A stretch of DNA of 64,000 bases from CAVVST01 sp963750995 (GCA_963750995.1 CAVVST010000004.1:868001-932000), one strand, 5' to 3'; shown: positions 29,276 through 38,565, numbered from the stretch's first letter. The notes: generated from the sequence alone by a model not told the origin. Program-made: numbers and translations.

Positions 29276-30948
29276 ACCAGCTGCCGGCCGAGCAGCTCCT
29301 GAAGGGCGGGTTCCGGGATGGTGGTCGACAAGGGGAGAGCAGCTTCGAGGGCCTCGACCGAGACAGGATCGAACTCGGTTCCGGCGCAGCGGTGCAGCTC
29401 GGCGATCGCTTCCGCCCGCCCGCGCGCAGGGCGGTAGGCACGCGCGCTGGTGATGGCGTCGAAGGCGTCGGCGACATGAACGATGCGCGCGGCGACCGGA
29501 ATCTCGTCGCCGCGCAGACCGAATGGATAGCCGCGGCCGTCGGGGCGTTCGTGATGAAGCTCGACGATCGGGATATGAGGCGCGAGGAAGGGAACCTGGC
29601 GCAGAATGCGGGCGCCCTGCCCGGGGTGCCGTTTGAGCTGATCGTATTCTTCGACCGTCAGCGGACCGGGCTTGCGAAGGATCGCGTCGCTGAGACCGAT
29701 CTTGCCGATGTCATGCAGCAGCGCGCCCAGTCGAAGCACGTCGAGCTCCGCCGCGCTCAACTCCATCTGACGTCCAATGAGCACTGCCAGCGCGCTGACG
29801 CGCTCTGAATGGCCCGCCGTGTAGGGATCGCGCGCGTCGAGCGTCGCGGCCAGCGCGCGAATCGCGCCCAGGTACGCCGCTCGCGTGTCGGCTTCGGCCG
29901 TCGTCAGGCTCTGTACGAGGTCGTTGAACGCCTCGGCGAGCGCATCGAGCTCACGGCTGGTGCCGGTGAGATGCAAAGGACGGCGCAGGTCTCGGGAGGC
30001 CGTGATCATCGCGATCTCGCCAGACAGCCGGTCGATCGGGTCGGTCAACGTCTGCGCCAGCCACAGACTGCCGAGTGCCGCCAGTACGAAGGCGCCGAAT
30101 GCCACGGTGGCCAGCGCCGTCAGCGCATCGCGAGTCGCGGTCCGCGCGGCGTTGTCGATCGACGCCAGCGTGAAGATGCGCGCCGGGCCGGATCCGACGA
30201 GCGTGCGGACGGCGTACTCTTCGCCGCCGAGCGTGATCGTGTCTCCCGCGCCGCCGCCCGCGCGCACCAGGTCGGCGGCGACCGCGTCGGGCGCCGTGCT
30301 GGCCGCGACGGTGCCGTTGACGGTAATGACGATGTCGGCACTGGCGAGGTTCGAAAGCTCGCGGGCGTAGTTGGCGTCGAGGCTCGTGCCGAGTACGAGC
30401 GCACCAATGTCGCGATCGAGCAGGCTCAGCACCGACCCCGAAATGCGGAACGCGCCCTGGGGCAGGGCCGCGATGTCCTGGAACGTCGCGGTACCTCCGG
30501 GAATGGTGATGTGCTCGTTGCGGGTCCACCGTTCCTTCAATGGGCCGGCGCTGACGAAGATCCGGCCGCTGGCGTCGAGGATGGCGAGCGCGTCGGCGCC
30601 GGTCAGTGCCGCCAGCTTTTCCGCTTCCAGTGTCACCGTATCGCGCAACGACTGTTCCTGTTCGGCCGGCAATCCCTCGAAGGCGCTTTCTGTGAAGTAG
30701 GTGTCGAGCGCGGCCTTGAGGGTCGGGTTTTCGGCGACGGTGGCGATCGCGGCCAGCTGTTCCTGCTGCCGCCGGGCCTCGAGCGCCGTGAATACCTTTT
30801 CCGCGACGCTCAGTTTCTCGACTTCAGACGCGCGCACGCGATCGCGCGTGTCGATCATCAGCACGGTGAAGACCACCGACAGGATGATCGCGACGGTCAC
30901 GAACGTCACCGTCAGCGTGCGGGCGACCAGGCGCGGCGGCCGTCTCAC
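29272..30948 (-). CDS. membrane sensor HD-GYP phosphodiesterase
   Basis: Sensor-effector protein of about 558 residues. TM1 spans about residues 9-29, then a periplasmic double-Cache-like sensor, TM2 at about 277-297, a HAMP segment (QTLTDPIDRLSGEI), and a C-terminal HD-GYP domain. HDIGKIGLSD and HHERPDGRGYPFGLRG are complete, so c-di-GMP hydrolysis is expected. I start at GTG 30948, which overlaps the cupredoxin stop (GTGA); an upstream ATG would run through that gene. It probably links an external signal, perhaps redox or metal status given its neighbour, to c-di-GMP level. Confidence 0.88.
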   Translation of the reverse strand: MRRPPRLVARTLTVTFVTVAIILSVVFTVLMIDTRDRVRASEVEKLSVAEKVFTALEARRQQEQLAAIATVAENPTLKAALDTYFTESAFEGLPAEQEQSLRDTVTLEAEKLAALTGADALAILDASGRIFVSAGPLKERWTRNEHITIPGGTATFQDIAALPQGAFRISGSVLSLLDRDIGALVLGTSLDANYARELSNLASADIVITVNGTVAASTAPDAVAADLVRAGGGAGDTITLGGEEYAVRTLVGSGPARIFTLASIDNAARTATRDALTALATVAFGAFVLAALGSLWLAQTLTDPIDRLSGEIAMITASRDLRRPLHLTGTSRELDALAEAFNDLVQSLTTAEADTRAAYLGAIRALAATLDARDPYTAGHSERVSALAVLIGRQMELSAAELDVLRLGALLHDIGKIGLSDAILRKPGPLTVEEYDQLKRHPGQGARILRQVPFLAPHIPIVELHHERPDGRGYPFGLRGDEIPVAARIVHVADAFDAITSARAYRPARGRAEAIAELHRCAGTEFDPVSVEALEAALPLSTTIPEPALQELLGRQLV

Positions 30949-31643
30949 TGCTCGGGAACGGGAAGGACGAAATCCGCGGCCGCAGGGCGGCCCGCGATCA
31001 CTCGGAGGCGGAGCGTGGTGTCGCCGAGCCGTTCGTGCCAGGCCGTGATCTCGCGATCGCCCGCGGGAACCGGCGGTAACTCGAAGGTGCCATCCTCGGC
31101 GGGGACGGCAAACCATGGATGGTCGAACACCATCACCGTCGCGCTCATGTGCGAGTGAATCTCGCAGAAGACCTTGACGACGCCGGGGCGATCGAAGCGC
31201 ACGCGGCGCGTGTCGCCCCGGGGGTAGCGCCCGAGGTTGAAGTTCTTCGCGCGCGACAGCGAGAACACGTTGTGGTAAATCGGATCGTCGTTCGGAAACT
31301 CGACCTCCGAACCGACGGTCACCGCGACGACGCGCGGGGTGAAGCTCTCATTGACCTGGTGGATGGCCACGCGTGTCGGCGTCACCGCCTGTGGGCGTGC
31401 GTCGCGCAGGTACACCACCACGTGGCGCCGCTCCGATTCGGGCGCCAGCTTCGGCGCGGTCACGCCCCGGGTCGCGTAGGCGGACGTGGGCCGTCGCGCG
31501 GTGATCGGGATGCCGATTTCGACGCGACCGCGGACGATCGCGGGCGGTTCCTGCGCCGCCGGCCGAACTCCCGGAGCAACCACCAGCGCCGCGAGGAGAA
31601 GCATCAGGGGACCCCGGGGGGCTTTGACGAAGGCGTGCTGCAT
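30945..31643 (-). CDS. exported cupredoxin-like copper protein
   Basis: Protein of 232 residues with a signal peptide (about 1-30, ending RPAAQ). Type 1 copper ligands are visible: H124 in IYHNVFSL, then C160, H163 and M166 in FCEIHSHM. It resembles the plastocyanin/MauL-like secreted proteins. The C-terminal 60 residues (GTFELPPVPAGDREITAW) look like a CarboxypepD_reg tail. ATG 31643 is chosen because it opens the signal peptide. First gene of the three-gene operon; its 5' end is 32 bp from the divergent M1 peptidase. Confidence 0.8.
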   Translation of the reverse strand: MQHAFVKAPRGPLMLLLAALVVAPGVRPAAQEPPAIVRGRVEIGIPITARRPTSAYATRGVTAPKLAPESERRHVVVYLRDARPQAVTPTRVAIHQVNESFTPRVVAVTVGSEVEFPNDDPIYHNVFSLSRAKNFNLGRYPRGDTRRVRFDRPGVVKVFCEIHSHMSATVMVFDHPWFAVPAEDGTFELPPVPAGDREITAWHERLGDTTLRLRVIAGRPAAADFVLPVPEQ

Positions 31644-31675
31644 TTTTAGCGGTCCGTCTCTGATATCGTCACGAC

Positions 31676-34204
31676 ATGCTGAGTCTGTTACTGGCCATGA
31701 CGCTGGCAAACCAGACCGGCTCCTCATCGCCCGGCCGCGGTATTTCCGAGGCGCTGGCCCAGGAACGCGCGGCCGCCATTCGGGCGCTGCGCTACGACCT
31801 TTCGTTCGTCGTTCCTCAGGATCTGGGCGAAGCTGTGCAGGGGCGGGCAACGGTCCGGTTCACGCTCGCGGCTCCCCACCGGATCGTCTTCGACTTCGCG
31901 CAGCCGCCCGATCGCGTGCGCAGCGTGCGCGCCGGCGGCGTCTCGATCACACGGTCGTTCCAGGATGGCCACCTGGTCATCCCGGCCGCGGCCACCCGGG
32001 CCGGTGAGAACGAGATCGTCGTCGAGTTCATCGCCGGTGACGAAGCCCTTAACCGGGATCGCGAATTCCTCTACACGCTGTTCGTCCCCGCCCGGGCGCA
32101 CCGGGTGTTCCCGTGCTTCGACCAGCCCGATCTCAAGGCGCAATACACGCTTTCGCTCGACGTCCCGGCGGGGTGGGAGACGGTGGCCAACGGGCAGGCC
32201 ATGGCGACCGACGCTGCGGGCGAGCGTGTTCGCGTCCGGTTTGCCGAGACCCAGCCGATTCCGACCTACCTGTTTTCGTTCGTGGCTGGAAAGTTCGTGG
32301 TGGAGACCGCGCAGCGCAACGGCCGCGAGTTCCGGATGTTTCACCGCGAGACCGATGCCGCAAAGGTCGCCCGCAATCGTGACGCGATCTTCGATCTCCA
32401 CGCCACTGCGCTTGCCTGGCTGGAGGACTACACCTCGATTCCGTATCCCTTCGGCAAGTTCGACTTCGTCGCCATTCCGTCGTTCCAGTTCGGCGGGATG
32501 GAGCATGCGGGCGCGATTCTCTACAACGCCGCCGGCCTGCTCCTCGACGAATCGGCAACGCAGAACCAGTTTCTCGACCGCGCCAACCTGATCGCGCACG
32601 AGACCTCGCATATGTGGTTCGGCGATCTTGTCACGATGCGCTGGTTCAACGACGTCTGGATGAAGGAGGTGTTCGCCAGCTTCATGGCGGGGAAGATCGT
32701 GAACCCGTCGTTCCCGCGCGTGAACCACGATTTGAGATTTCTGCTGGCGAACTATCCGGCGGCGTACCAGATCGATCGCACTGCCGGCTCGAACCCGATC
32801 AGGCAGCCGCTGGCCAACCTCGAGGAAGCCGGGCAGTTGTACGGGCCGATCATCTACCAGAAGGCGCCGATCATGATGCGGCAGCTGGAGCTCGTGGTCG
32901 GCGCCGATGCGTTCCGGGAGGGTCTTCGCGAATACCTGAAGACCTACGCGTTCGGCAACGCGACGTGGACGGACCTCGTACGCATCCTCGATGCGCGCAC
33001 ACCCGAAGATCTCGCCGCGTGGAGCCGCGCGTGGGTCGAAGAACGTGGACGTCCGCAATTCGTCACCGATCTGCGCATGGCTCGCGGACGAATCACGCGT
33101 CTGACGCTGACCTCGGCCGACCCCCTCGAGCGCGGCCTGGTCTGGCCGCAACGGCTGCGCGTCGCCCTCGGCTATCCGAATGGTGTTCGCGAACTGCCCG
33201 TTTACCTCAACAGCGCGTCGACGACGATCGCCGGCGCCGAGGGGCTGCCGCGGCCGCTGTTCGTGGTACCGAACGGGGCTGGCCTCGGCTACGGGTTCTT
33301 CATTCTCGACGAGGGCAGCCGGAAGTACCTGCTCAAGCATCTCGAGGAGATTCCCGATCCGCTGACCCGCGGCAGCGCCTGGGTCACGCTGTGGGAGAAC
33401 GTCGTCGAGTCAAAGGTCGGCGTCGGCGAGTTTCTCGATCTGGCGGTGCGTGCCTTGCCGCGGGAGACCGACGAGCAGAACGTGCAGCGGGTGCTCGGCT
33501 ACACGACGCGCGCGTTCTGGCGCCTGCTCACCCCGGCCGAGCGCCGGCGGCGTGGACCGGCGCTTGAGACGATGCTGCGTGCAGGGATCGGCAACGCCGC
33601 GACCAGCAGCGCGAAGTCGGCATGGTTCTCCGCATTCCGGGACGTTGCCACCACCGCGGACGGCGTGGCATGGGTCGAGCGTGTGTGGCGGCGAGGTGAG
33701 ACGATTCCCGGGCTGATGCTCGCCGAGACTGATGAGATCACGATGGCGCTCGAACTGGCTGTGCGCGAGGTACCGGCCTGGAACGAGATCCTGCAGGCGC
33801 AGCTCGATCGGACGCAGAACCCCGATCGCAAAGCACGGTTCGCGTTCGTGATACCCGCGTTGTCGGCGGATCCGCGGACGCGCGAACAGGCGTTCGAGCG
33901 GTTGCGGCAAGTCGAGAACCGCCGCCGCGAACCCTGGGTGCTCGAATCGATCGCGTATCTGAATCACCCGCTCCGTGAATCGCACGCGCGGCGATTCGTC
34001 GGGCCGAGCCTCGAGCTGCTTCGCGAGATCCAGCGTACCGGCGACATCTTCTTTCCGACGCGGTGGGCGGAAGCCGCCCTGGGCGGCCATCAGTCAGCGG
34101 AAGCCGCATCGGCCGTGCGCGATTTTCTCGGGCGGGAACTGCAGTATCCGCAGCGCCTGCGGTGGACGATCCTCAGCGCCGCCGACGATTTACTGAAACG
34201 GTAA
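31676..34204 (+). CDS. M1 family aminopeptidase
   Basis: Zinc aminopeptidase of 842 residues. The HExxH motif is HETSH (H308, E309, H312), with the third ligand E331 in WMKEVFA. The exopeptidase GxMEN loop is FGGMEH (273-277), so the usual Asn is His, as in some relatives. A short N-terminal signal sequence is likely (MLSLLLAMTLA). The C-terminal ERAP1-like helical domain is complete. The stop lies inside the left arm of the large inverted repeat 34201-34274. Confidence 0.92.
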   Translation: MLSLLLAMTLANQTGSSSPGRGISEALAQERAAAIRALRYDLSFVVPQDLGEAVQGRATVRFTLAAPHRIVFDFAQPPDRVRSVRAGGVSITRSFQDGHLVIPAAATRAGENEIVVEFIAGDEALNRDREFLYTLFVPARAHRVFPCFDQPDLKAQYTLSLDVPAGWETVANGQAMATDAAGERVRVRFAETQPIPTYLFSFVAGKFVVETAQRNGREFRMFHRETDAAKVARNRDAIFDLHATALAWLEDYTSIPYPFGKFDFVAIPSFQFGGMEHAGAILYNAAGLLLDESATQNQFLDRANLIAHETSHMWFGDLVTMRWFNDVWMKEVFASFMAGKIVNPSFPRVNHDLRFLLANYPAAYQIDRTAGSNPIRQPLANLEEAGQLYGPIIYQKAPIMMRQLELVVGADAFREGLREYLKTYAFGNATWTDLVRILDARTPEDLAAWSRAWVEERGRPQFVTDLRMARGRITRLTLTSADPLERGLVWPQRLRVALGYPNGVRELPVYLNSASTTIAGAEGLPRPLFVVPNGAGLGYGFFILDEGSRKYLLKHLEEIPDPLTRGSAWVTLWENVVESKVGVGEFLDLAVRALPRETDEQNVQRVLGYTTRAFWRLLTPAERRRRGPALETMLRAGIGNAATSSAKSAWFSAFRDVATTADGVAWVERVWRRGETIPGLMLAETDEITMALELAVREVPAWNEILQAQLDRTQNPDRKARFAFVIPALSADPRTREQAFERLRQVENRRREPWVLESIAYLNHPLRESHARRFVGPSLELLREIQRTGDIFFPTRWAEAALGGHQSAEAASAVRDFLGRELQYPQRLRWTILSAADDLLKR

Positions 34205-34274
34205 TGGGGTCGGGGGTCATTTGTTGAGGACACTCTCATGAGTGTCCTCAACAAATGACCCCCGACCCCATTAC
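34201..34274. terminator. perfect 35-bp inverted repeat between convergent genes
   Basis: The left arm 34201-34235 (starting GTAATGGGGTCGGGGGTCAT) is the exact reverse complement of 34240-34274. Only TCAT (34236-34239) lies between them. The left arm overlaps the stop of the M1 peptidase gene, and the right arm ends 4 bp before the cupin stop. It can work as a two-way terminator, but its length and lack of mismatches suggest a REP/BIME-type or MITE-like repeat. Confidence 0.75.
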
Positions 34275-34278
34275 GTTC

Positions 34279-35109
34279 TTAGCTCTGCACCCAGAGCTTT
34301 GGCTTGCCGGTGCCGTCGTCAGTCCCCTTGATGTACCAGTTCTTCCCGAGCGGATCCTGATCCATCGTGGTCGCGAAGTCGAAAGGGGCCTGGAACTCGA
34401 TGTAATCAAGCCCGGTGTCGGAGGCGATCAGCTGGTGCCATTCTCCAGCCGGGATCCAGACCAAGCTGCCGGGACCGATGGATTGGCTGCCGGTGTCGTC
34501 CTTCACTTCGCCGGTGCCCTTTTCGATCAAGTAGAAGTGCTCCGGTGAAATCGAACTGGTCTTTGATGGTTGATGTACATGCCGCGGAGAATATCCATGC
34601 GGCGCGTATAGCATGCGGCCAAGCTGCAGATCCCATGAATCAGAGAGGCCAGTCTCTTTATTCACCCAGAACGTCCGTTCACGGATACTTTTCGCGTCAA
34701 TTAGCGACCGCAGTTGTGCCTCCTCGAAGAAATAGCCTGACGGGCGCTCGCTCGCCCCAGGTTTGCCGGTGTGCTTGGGCACGGTGACGAGCAGAAGCTT
34801 CAGTGGGGATGCGGTTGCGGTGACGGCGGCTTCCTCGCCGGGCTCCAGGTACACACCCGTGCGTCGCTGGGCGGTTCGCTCAGACTTTTGCCCGGCGGTC
34901 GTGTAGGTGACCTTCGCGTCCGTGCCTTCCAGGATGTACGCGACTTGCGTCCTGTCACTGGCGGGAAGGAGATAGATCTTGCCCGGATCAACTTCCACGA
35001 TAGCGGCCTGAACCCGCGTCCCGCCGTCACCCGCGCCCAGGATGTTCCTGACGCGGCCTGCTGCATTCGGCGTGTTCGGCTTGTTCTCGACGTCAAAGAC
35101 TTTGATCAT
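34279..35109 (-). CDS. bicupin-like protein of unknown function
   Basis: Protein of 276 residues with two cupin-like halves. The N-terminal half carries PGKIYLLPASDRTQVAYIL. The C-terminal half has the metal-site-like PRHVHQPS, EHFYLIEKGTGEV and IPAGEWHQL. The second half keeps enough His and Glu for a metal site; the first lacks His. The ATG has GGAGAAG upstream. It follows the MetE-like gene by 23 bp, so the two are likely co-transcribed. An oxygenase or isomerase acting on a small acid is possible but unproven. Confidence 0.75.
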   Translation of the reverse strand: MIKVFDVENKPNTPNAAGRVRNILGAGDGGTRVQAAIVEVDPGKIYLLPASDRTQVAYILEGTDAKVTYTTAGQKSERTAQRRTGVYLEPGEEAAVTATASPLKLLLVTVPKHTGKPGASERPSGYFFEEAQLRSLIDAKSIRERTFWVNKETGLSDSWDLQLGRMLYAPHGYSPRHVHQPSKTSSISPEHFYLIEKGTGEVKDDTGSQSIGPGSLVWIPAGEWHQLIASDTGLDYIEFQAPFDFATTMDQDPLGKNWYIKGTDDGTGKPKLWVQS

Positions 35110-35132
35110 GGCGCTTCTCCGTAAGGCCGGCG

Positions 35133-36332
35133 TCAGACCGCCGCGGCAGCCGGTTTGCCCCAAAGTCGCTGGCTGGCGATCCGCGCGCCCTCGGCCATGG
35201 CTTCGAGCTTCGCCCACATCACCGACGGGTGCACGCGCCGGTTCAACTCCTCCTGCGCGAAGCCGCAATCGGTGCCGGCGATGAGATTCTCGCGGCCGAC
35301 ACACGACGCAAACCGGGTCAGCCGCTCGGCAATCAGCTCCGGATGCTCGACCACGTTCGTGCCGTGGCTCACCACTCCAGGAACGAGGATCTTGCCGGCG
35401 GGCAGCTTCACATCCTGCCAGACCTTCCACTCGTGCTCATGGCGAGGGTTCGCGGCTTCGAGCAGGTACGCGCCCGCGTTCACTTTCAGAATCAGGTCGA
35501 CGATCTTCCGCAGCGGAACGTCGGTTGTGTGCGGTCCCGGCCAGCTTCCCCAGCAGACGTGATAGCGAATGCGGTCCTGCGGAATACCTTCGAGCGCGTG
35601 ATTCAGGACGTCGACGTGGCGCGCCAGCCACTTGTAGTACTCCTCGAACGTGCCGGGCGGCACCATCCGGTCATATGTCACCGCTGCGCGCGCATCGTCC
35701 ACCTGCAGGAGAAAACCCGCGTCAACGATGGCGCGGTACTCCGTGCGGAGCGCTTCGGCGAGCGCGACGACGAGCTCTTCGTCGTTCTTGTAGTACTCGT
35801 TCTTGCGGTCTGGAATCGCACTGGACGGCGCCGCCACCGGGAGGAATGCCTCGTCCACCCCGGCTACATTCGTCGCCGCTTTCAGATTGTCGATATCGCG
35901 CTGCAGCTCGAAGAGACCGTTGTACATGATGGGGCCGACGCACACGGCGTCCTGCCGCGTGACATTCGACCAATCCTTGCCGTCGCCGCGGCCTTCGAGC
36001 TCGGCGTAGAAGTCGGCAAAGCGCTCGCGGTCGGCGCCGCGCGCGAAGGGGTTTCCACCTTTCACCTCGCGCAGTTCGAATCCGCTCAGCCGCTTGAGTG
36101 CGTACAGCGACCAGCTCGTAGACTTGCCGAACTCACCGTCGTTCGGCACGTCGATGCCCGCCTGAACCTGCCGCTGGACCACATCGCCAACCGAGTTCTT
36201 GAGCGTGGCGTCGAAGGCGCCCTGGTCGACCGGCTTGCCTTCCTTGCGCGCGCGCACGAGATCGAGCAGCTGGGGCGGCCGGATCAGGCTGCCGGTGTGG
36301 GTCGTGAGGATTCGTTCCGTACTGCGTTTCAT
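35133..36332 (-). CDS. MetE-like (cobalamin-independent methionine synthase family) zinc protein
   Basis: UROD/MetE-fold protein of 399 residues. Zn ligands appear to be H258 and C260 (YHVCWGSW), E292 (LLEAANPR) and C356 (AGTDCGFA), the HxC-E-C pattern that activates a thiol. At 399 residues it is the C-terminal domain only, like the archaeal-type MetE and the epoxyalkane:CoM transferases, not a full MetE. Residues THTGSLIRPP (11-20) are also family-typical. A TATAAT box lies just upstream. The substrate thiol and methyl or alkyl donor cannot be inferred. Confidence 0.82.
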   Translation of the reverse strand: MKRSTERILTTHTGSLIRPPQLLDLVRARKEGKPVDQGAFDATLKNSVGDVVQRQVQAGIDVPNDGEFGKSTSWSLYALKRLSGFELREVKGGNPFARGADRERFADFYAELEGRGDGKDWSNVTRQDAVCVGPIMYNGLFELQRDIDNLKAATNVAGVDEAFLPVAAPSSAIPDRKNEYYKNDEELVVALAEALRTEYRAIVDAGFLLQVDDARAAVTYDRMVPPGTFEEYYKWLARHVDVLNHALEGIPQDRIRYHVCWGSWPGPHTTDVPLRKIVDLILKVNAGAYLLEAANPRHEHEWKVWQDVKLPAGKILVPGVVSHGTNVVEHPELIAERLTRFASCVGRENLIAGTDCGFAQEELNRRVHPSVMWAKLEAMAEGARIASQRLWGKPAAAAV

Positions 36333-36342
36333 GAGACCGCAG

Positions 36343-36348
36343 ATTATA
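36343..36348 (-). promoter_or_regulatory. TATAAT -10 box of the MetE-like/cupin operon
   Basis: Read on the minus strand, CGATATAATCTGC contains a perfect TATAAT 10 nt before the ATG at 36332. The start of transcription would fall almost at the start codon, giving a nearly leaderless message. Confidence 0.4.
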
Positions 36349-36396
36349 TCGTGCGCGACGGCCGAGCCTGCCACGGCGGCTCGCCGATGGATCTGG

Positions 36397-37788
36397 TTAT
36401 CGGCGTACGACGATGGGACCCGCGGCGCTGGCGCCGTCAACGGTCACACGCGTGAGGTCGCGCACTTCGCCATCCGACAGCTCCCCAATCGCCCGCACGG
36501 TCATGGTGTCACCGGCAATGGTCACGAGCAGGAAGTGCGCCTCGTCGGCCCAGGACACCGTGTGCGCGCCCTCGAGATCGTCCGGTGCGCCCCTGCGAAC
36601 CTTGCTCCCCGCGCCAGTGACGAAGTAATCGATTCCGTCGTACGACGAATGTTGAAAGTTGTGCTCGTGTCCGCTGAACACTGCGCGAACGCCGCCGCGA
36701 GAGAACAGCGGCAACAGCCGCTCCATGCGATCGGTGTTGTGGTGGTGAGGTCCCGCACACAAAGGGGGATGGTGACAGAACGGCAGGCGCCACCTCACGC
36801 CGGGCGCCGGCACGAACGTCTGCTCGATCCACTCCCAGTGTTTCGGGTACTCGAACAGGCGCTTGCCACGAAAAAAGCCCTCCTTCGACGTGTCGAGGCA
36901 GATGAACTCCACATCGCGGCCGTACCGGAACCGGTAGAACAACCCTGGATCCAGCGACGCGCGCCCTGATGCCTCGTCGCTGGCGATTCGCTCGCGCAGG
37001 AACATGTTGTCGAGGAGCTGGTCGCGATCGTCGCGGTCTTCGCTTTCGTCGGTGTCGTGGTTGCCGATGCACGGATACACCGGCACGCGGTTCAGCATGT
37101 AGCGATACGGCTGGAAAAACGTGAAAAACCAGTCGTCGTCTTCGTCGCCCTGCGCGCCGACCGGCAGGCCGAGGATGCGGTTGCCGGCATAGATGTTGTC
37201 GCCGGCGGTGATGATCAGCCGCACGTCGTGCTGATCGAAGACGCGCTGCATCGCTTCCGCGACTTCGCGCTGGCGGCGCTTCGGGGTGGATTTACGAATA
37301 CCGGTGCCGTAGTCACCGAGGACGATGAACGTGAAGGAACCGGACGGCTCGGCGGCCGGGTCGGGATGCGTTCGGAACTCGTTCACGTAACGGCCGCCTC
37401 GCTGTACCAGCCCCTGCGTCGTGCCCGCCGTCCAGTCCCAGCGCCCGCCTTCGGCCCACGTGTCGTCCTTGACGATCACTTCGTACCGGTAGCGGGTATC
37501 GGCCGCGAGCCCGGCAATCCAACAGAAGTTGGTTGTCTCGGTGAAGCTCGTGCCGGCGAGTGTCCCGCTCATGTCGTAGACATTGACGCGGGCGGGGCCG
37601 TACGGATCCGAGCGTGCGCCGATGCTCTCGCGCCGCGGCGGATGGACGTGGCGCAGGTCGCGGTCGTCCACGAGCTTCCACTCGCCGCTGGTCCGCGTCT
37701 GGAAGTAGAACGCGCCCCAGCCGATCAGCGCGGATTTGTGAGAAAGACCGGCGAGGTAAATGTAGGGCTCGGCATGAAACTCCGGCAC
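36397..37788 (-). CDS. purple acid phosphatase-like metallophosphoesterase
   Basis: Calcineurin-type metallophosphoesterase of 463 residues. An N-terminal beta-sandwich with ADTRYRYEVIV (about 8-150, purple-acid-phosphatase/FN3-like) is followed by the catalytic core with GDYGTG, GDNIY, GNHDTDES, FCHHPPLC and GHEHNFQ, the five metal-binding blocks. No clear signal peptide. It may act on phosphate esters in the cytoplasm, or may be exported by an unseen route. Confidence 0.88.
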   Translation of the reverse strand: MPEFHAEPYIYLAGLSHKSALIGWGAFYFQTRTSGEWKLVDDRDLRHVHPPRRESIGARSDPYGPARVNVYDMSGTLAGTSFTETTNFCWIAGLAADTRYRYEVIVKDDTWAEGGRWDWTAGTTQGLVQRGGRYVNEFRTHPDPAAEPSGSFTFIVLGDYGTGIRKSTPKRRQREVAEAMQRVFDQHDVRLIITAGDNIYAGNRILGLPVGAQGDEDDDWFFTFFQPYRYMLNRVPVYPCIGNHDTDESEDRDDRDQLLDNMFLRERIASDEASGRASLDPGLFYRFRYGRDVEFICLDTSKEGFFRGKRLFEYPKHWEWIEQTFVPAPGVRWRLPFCHHPPLCAGPHHHNTDRMERLLPLFSRGGVRAVFSGHEHNFQHSSYDGIDYFVTGAGSKVRRGAPDDLEGAHTVSWADEAHFLLVTIAGDTMTVRAIGELSDGEVRDLTRVTVDGASAAGPIVVRR

Positions 37789-37803
37789 GTGACCGATTAT
37801 CCG

Positions 37804-38565
37804 TTACGTTCGTCGATCGGTCTCACGAACCATGCGCATCAGCTCCATCGGCAGGGGAAAGATAATCGTCGAGTTCTGTTCGGAGGCGATCTCCGTCAGG
37901 GTCTGCAGGTAGCGCAGCGTAATCGCAGCAGGCTCCCGATCGATGATCGCGGCGGCTTGTGCCAGCTTCTCCGAGGCGATCAACTCGCCTTCAGCGTGAA
38001 TGATCTTCGCGCGCTTTTCCCGCTCGGCCTCCGCCTGCCGCGCCATCGCACGCTGCATGTCCTGCGGCAGGTCGACGTGCTTGACCTCGACCGCCGACAC
38101 CTTGATGCCCCACGGGTCGGTTTGGTGGTCGAGGATGGTCTGCAGCTGCTGATTCAGGCGATCGCGTTCGGCCAGCAGATCGTCCATCTCCGCCTGCCCG
38201 AGTACGCTTCGCAGCGTGGTCTGCGCCAGCTGTGACGTCGCGTACATGTAGTTCTCGACTTCGACGACGGCCCGTCGCGGATCGATGACGCGGAAATAGA
38301 CGACCGCGTTGACCTTCACCGAGACGTTGTCGCGCGTGATGACGTCCTGCGGCGGCACGTCGTGCACGATCGTTCGCAGGCTGATGCGGACGATCCGGTC
38401 GATCGGGCGGAAGACGAGGACGACTCCAGGCCCTTTTGGGTCCGCCAGCAGCTTGCCGAGCCGGAAGATCACGCCGCGTTCGTACTCCGCCAGGATCTGG
38501 ATCGAGCTGAGGATGTAGAGGATGACGATGACCGCGATGACCAGCGTCGGTGAGAAGTCTTCCAT
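37804..38565 (-). CDS. SPFH/stomatin-like (Band 7) protein
   Basis: Protein of 253 residues with one N-terminal membrane anchor (LVIAVIVILYILSSIQIL, about 8-25), then an SPFH domain with YERGVIFRLGKLL and a C-terminal coiled coil (MARQAEAEREKRAKIIHAEG). Slipin-type stomatins pair with NfeD proteins in membrane microdomains. The ATG shares a base with the NfeD stop (TGATG at 38563-38567), confirming the pair. Confidence 0.93.
   Translation of the reverse strand: MEDFSPTLVIAVIVILYILSSIQILAEYERGVIFRLGKLLADPKGPGVVLVFRPIDRIVRISLRTIVHDVPPQDVITRDNVSVKVNAVVYFRVIDPRRAVVEVENYMYATSQLAQTTLRSVLGQAEMDDLLAERDRLNQQLQTILDHQTDPWGIKVSAVEVKHVDLPQDMQRAMARQAEAEREKRAKIIHAEGELIASEKLAQAAAIIDREPAAITLRYLQTLTEIASEQNSTIIFPLPMELMRMVRETDRRT

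Noticed and set aside
29809..31158. Long plus-strand frame of 449 codons
   Set aside because: It is antisense to the HD-GYP and cupredoxin genes, has no motif, and arises from the high-GC codon pattern of the real genes.
35133..36332. Methionine synthase MetE
   Set aside because: Length and N-terminus do not match full MetE; only the zinc domain is present.
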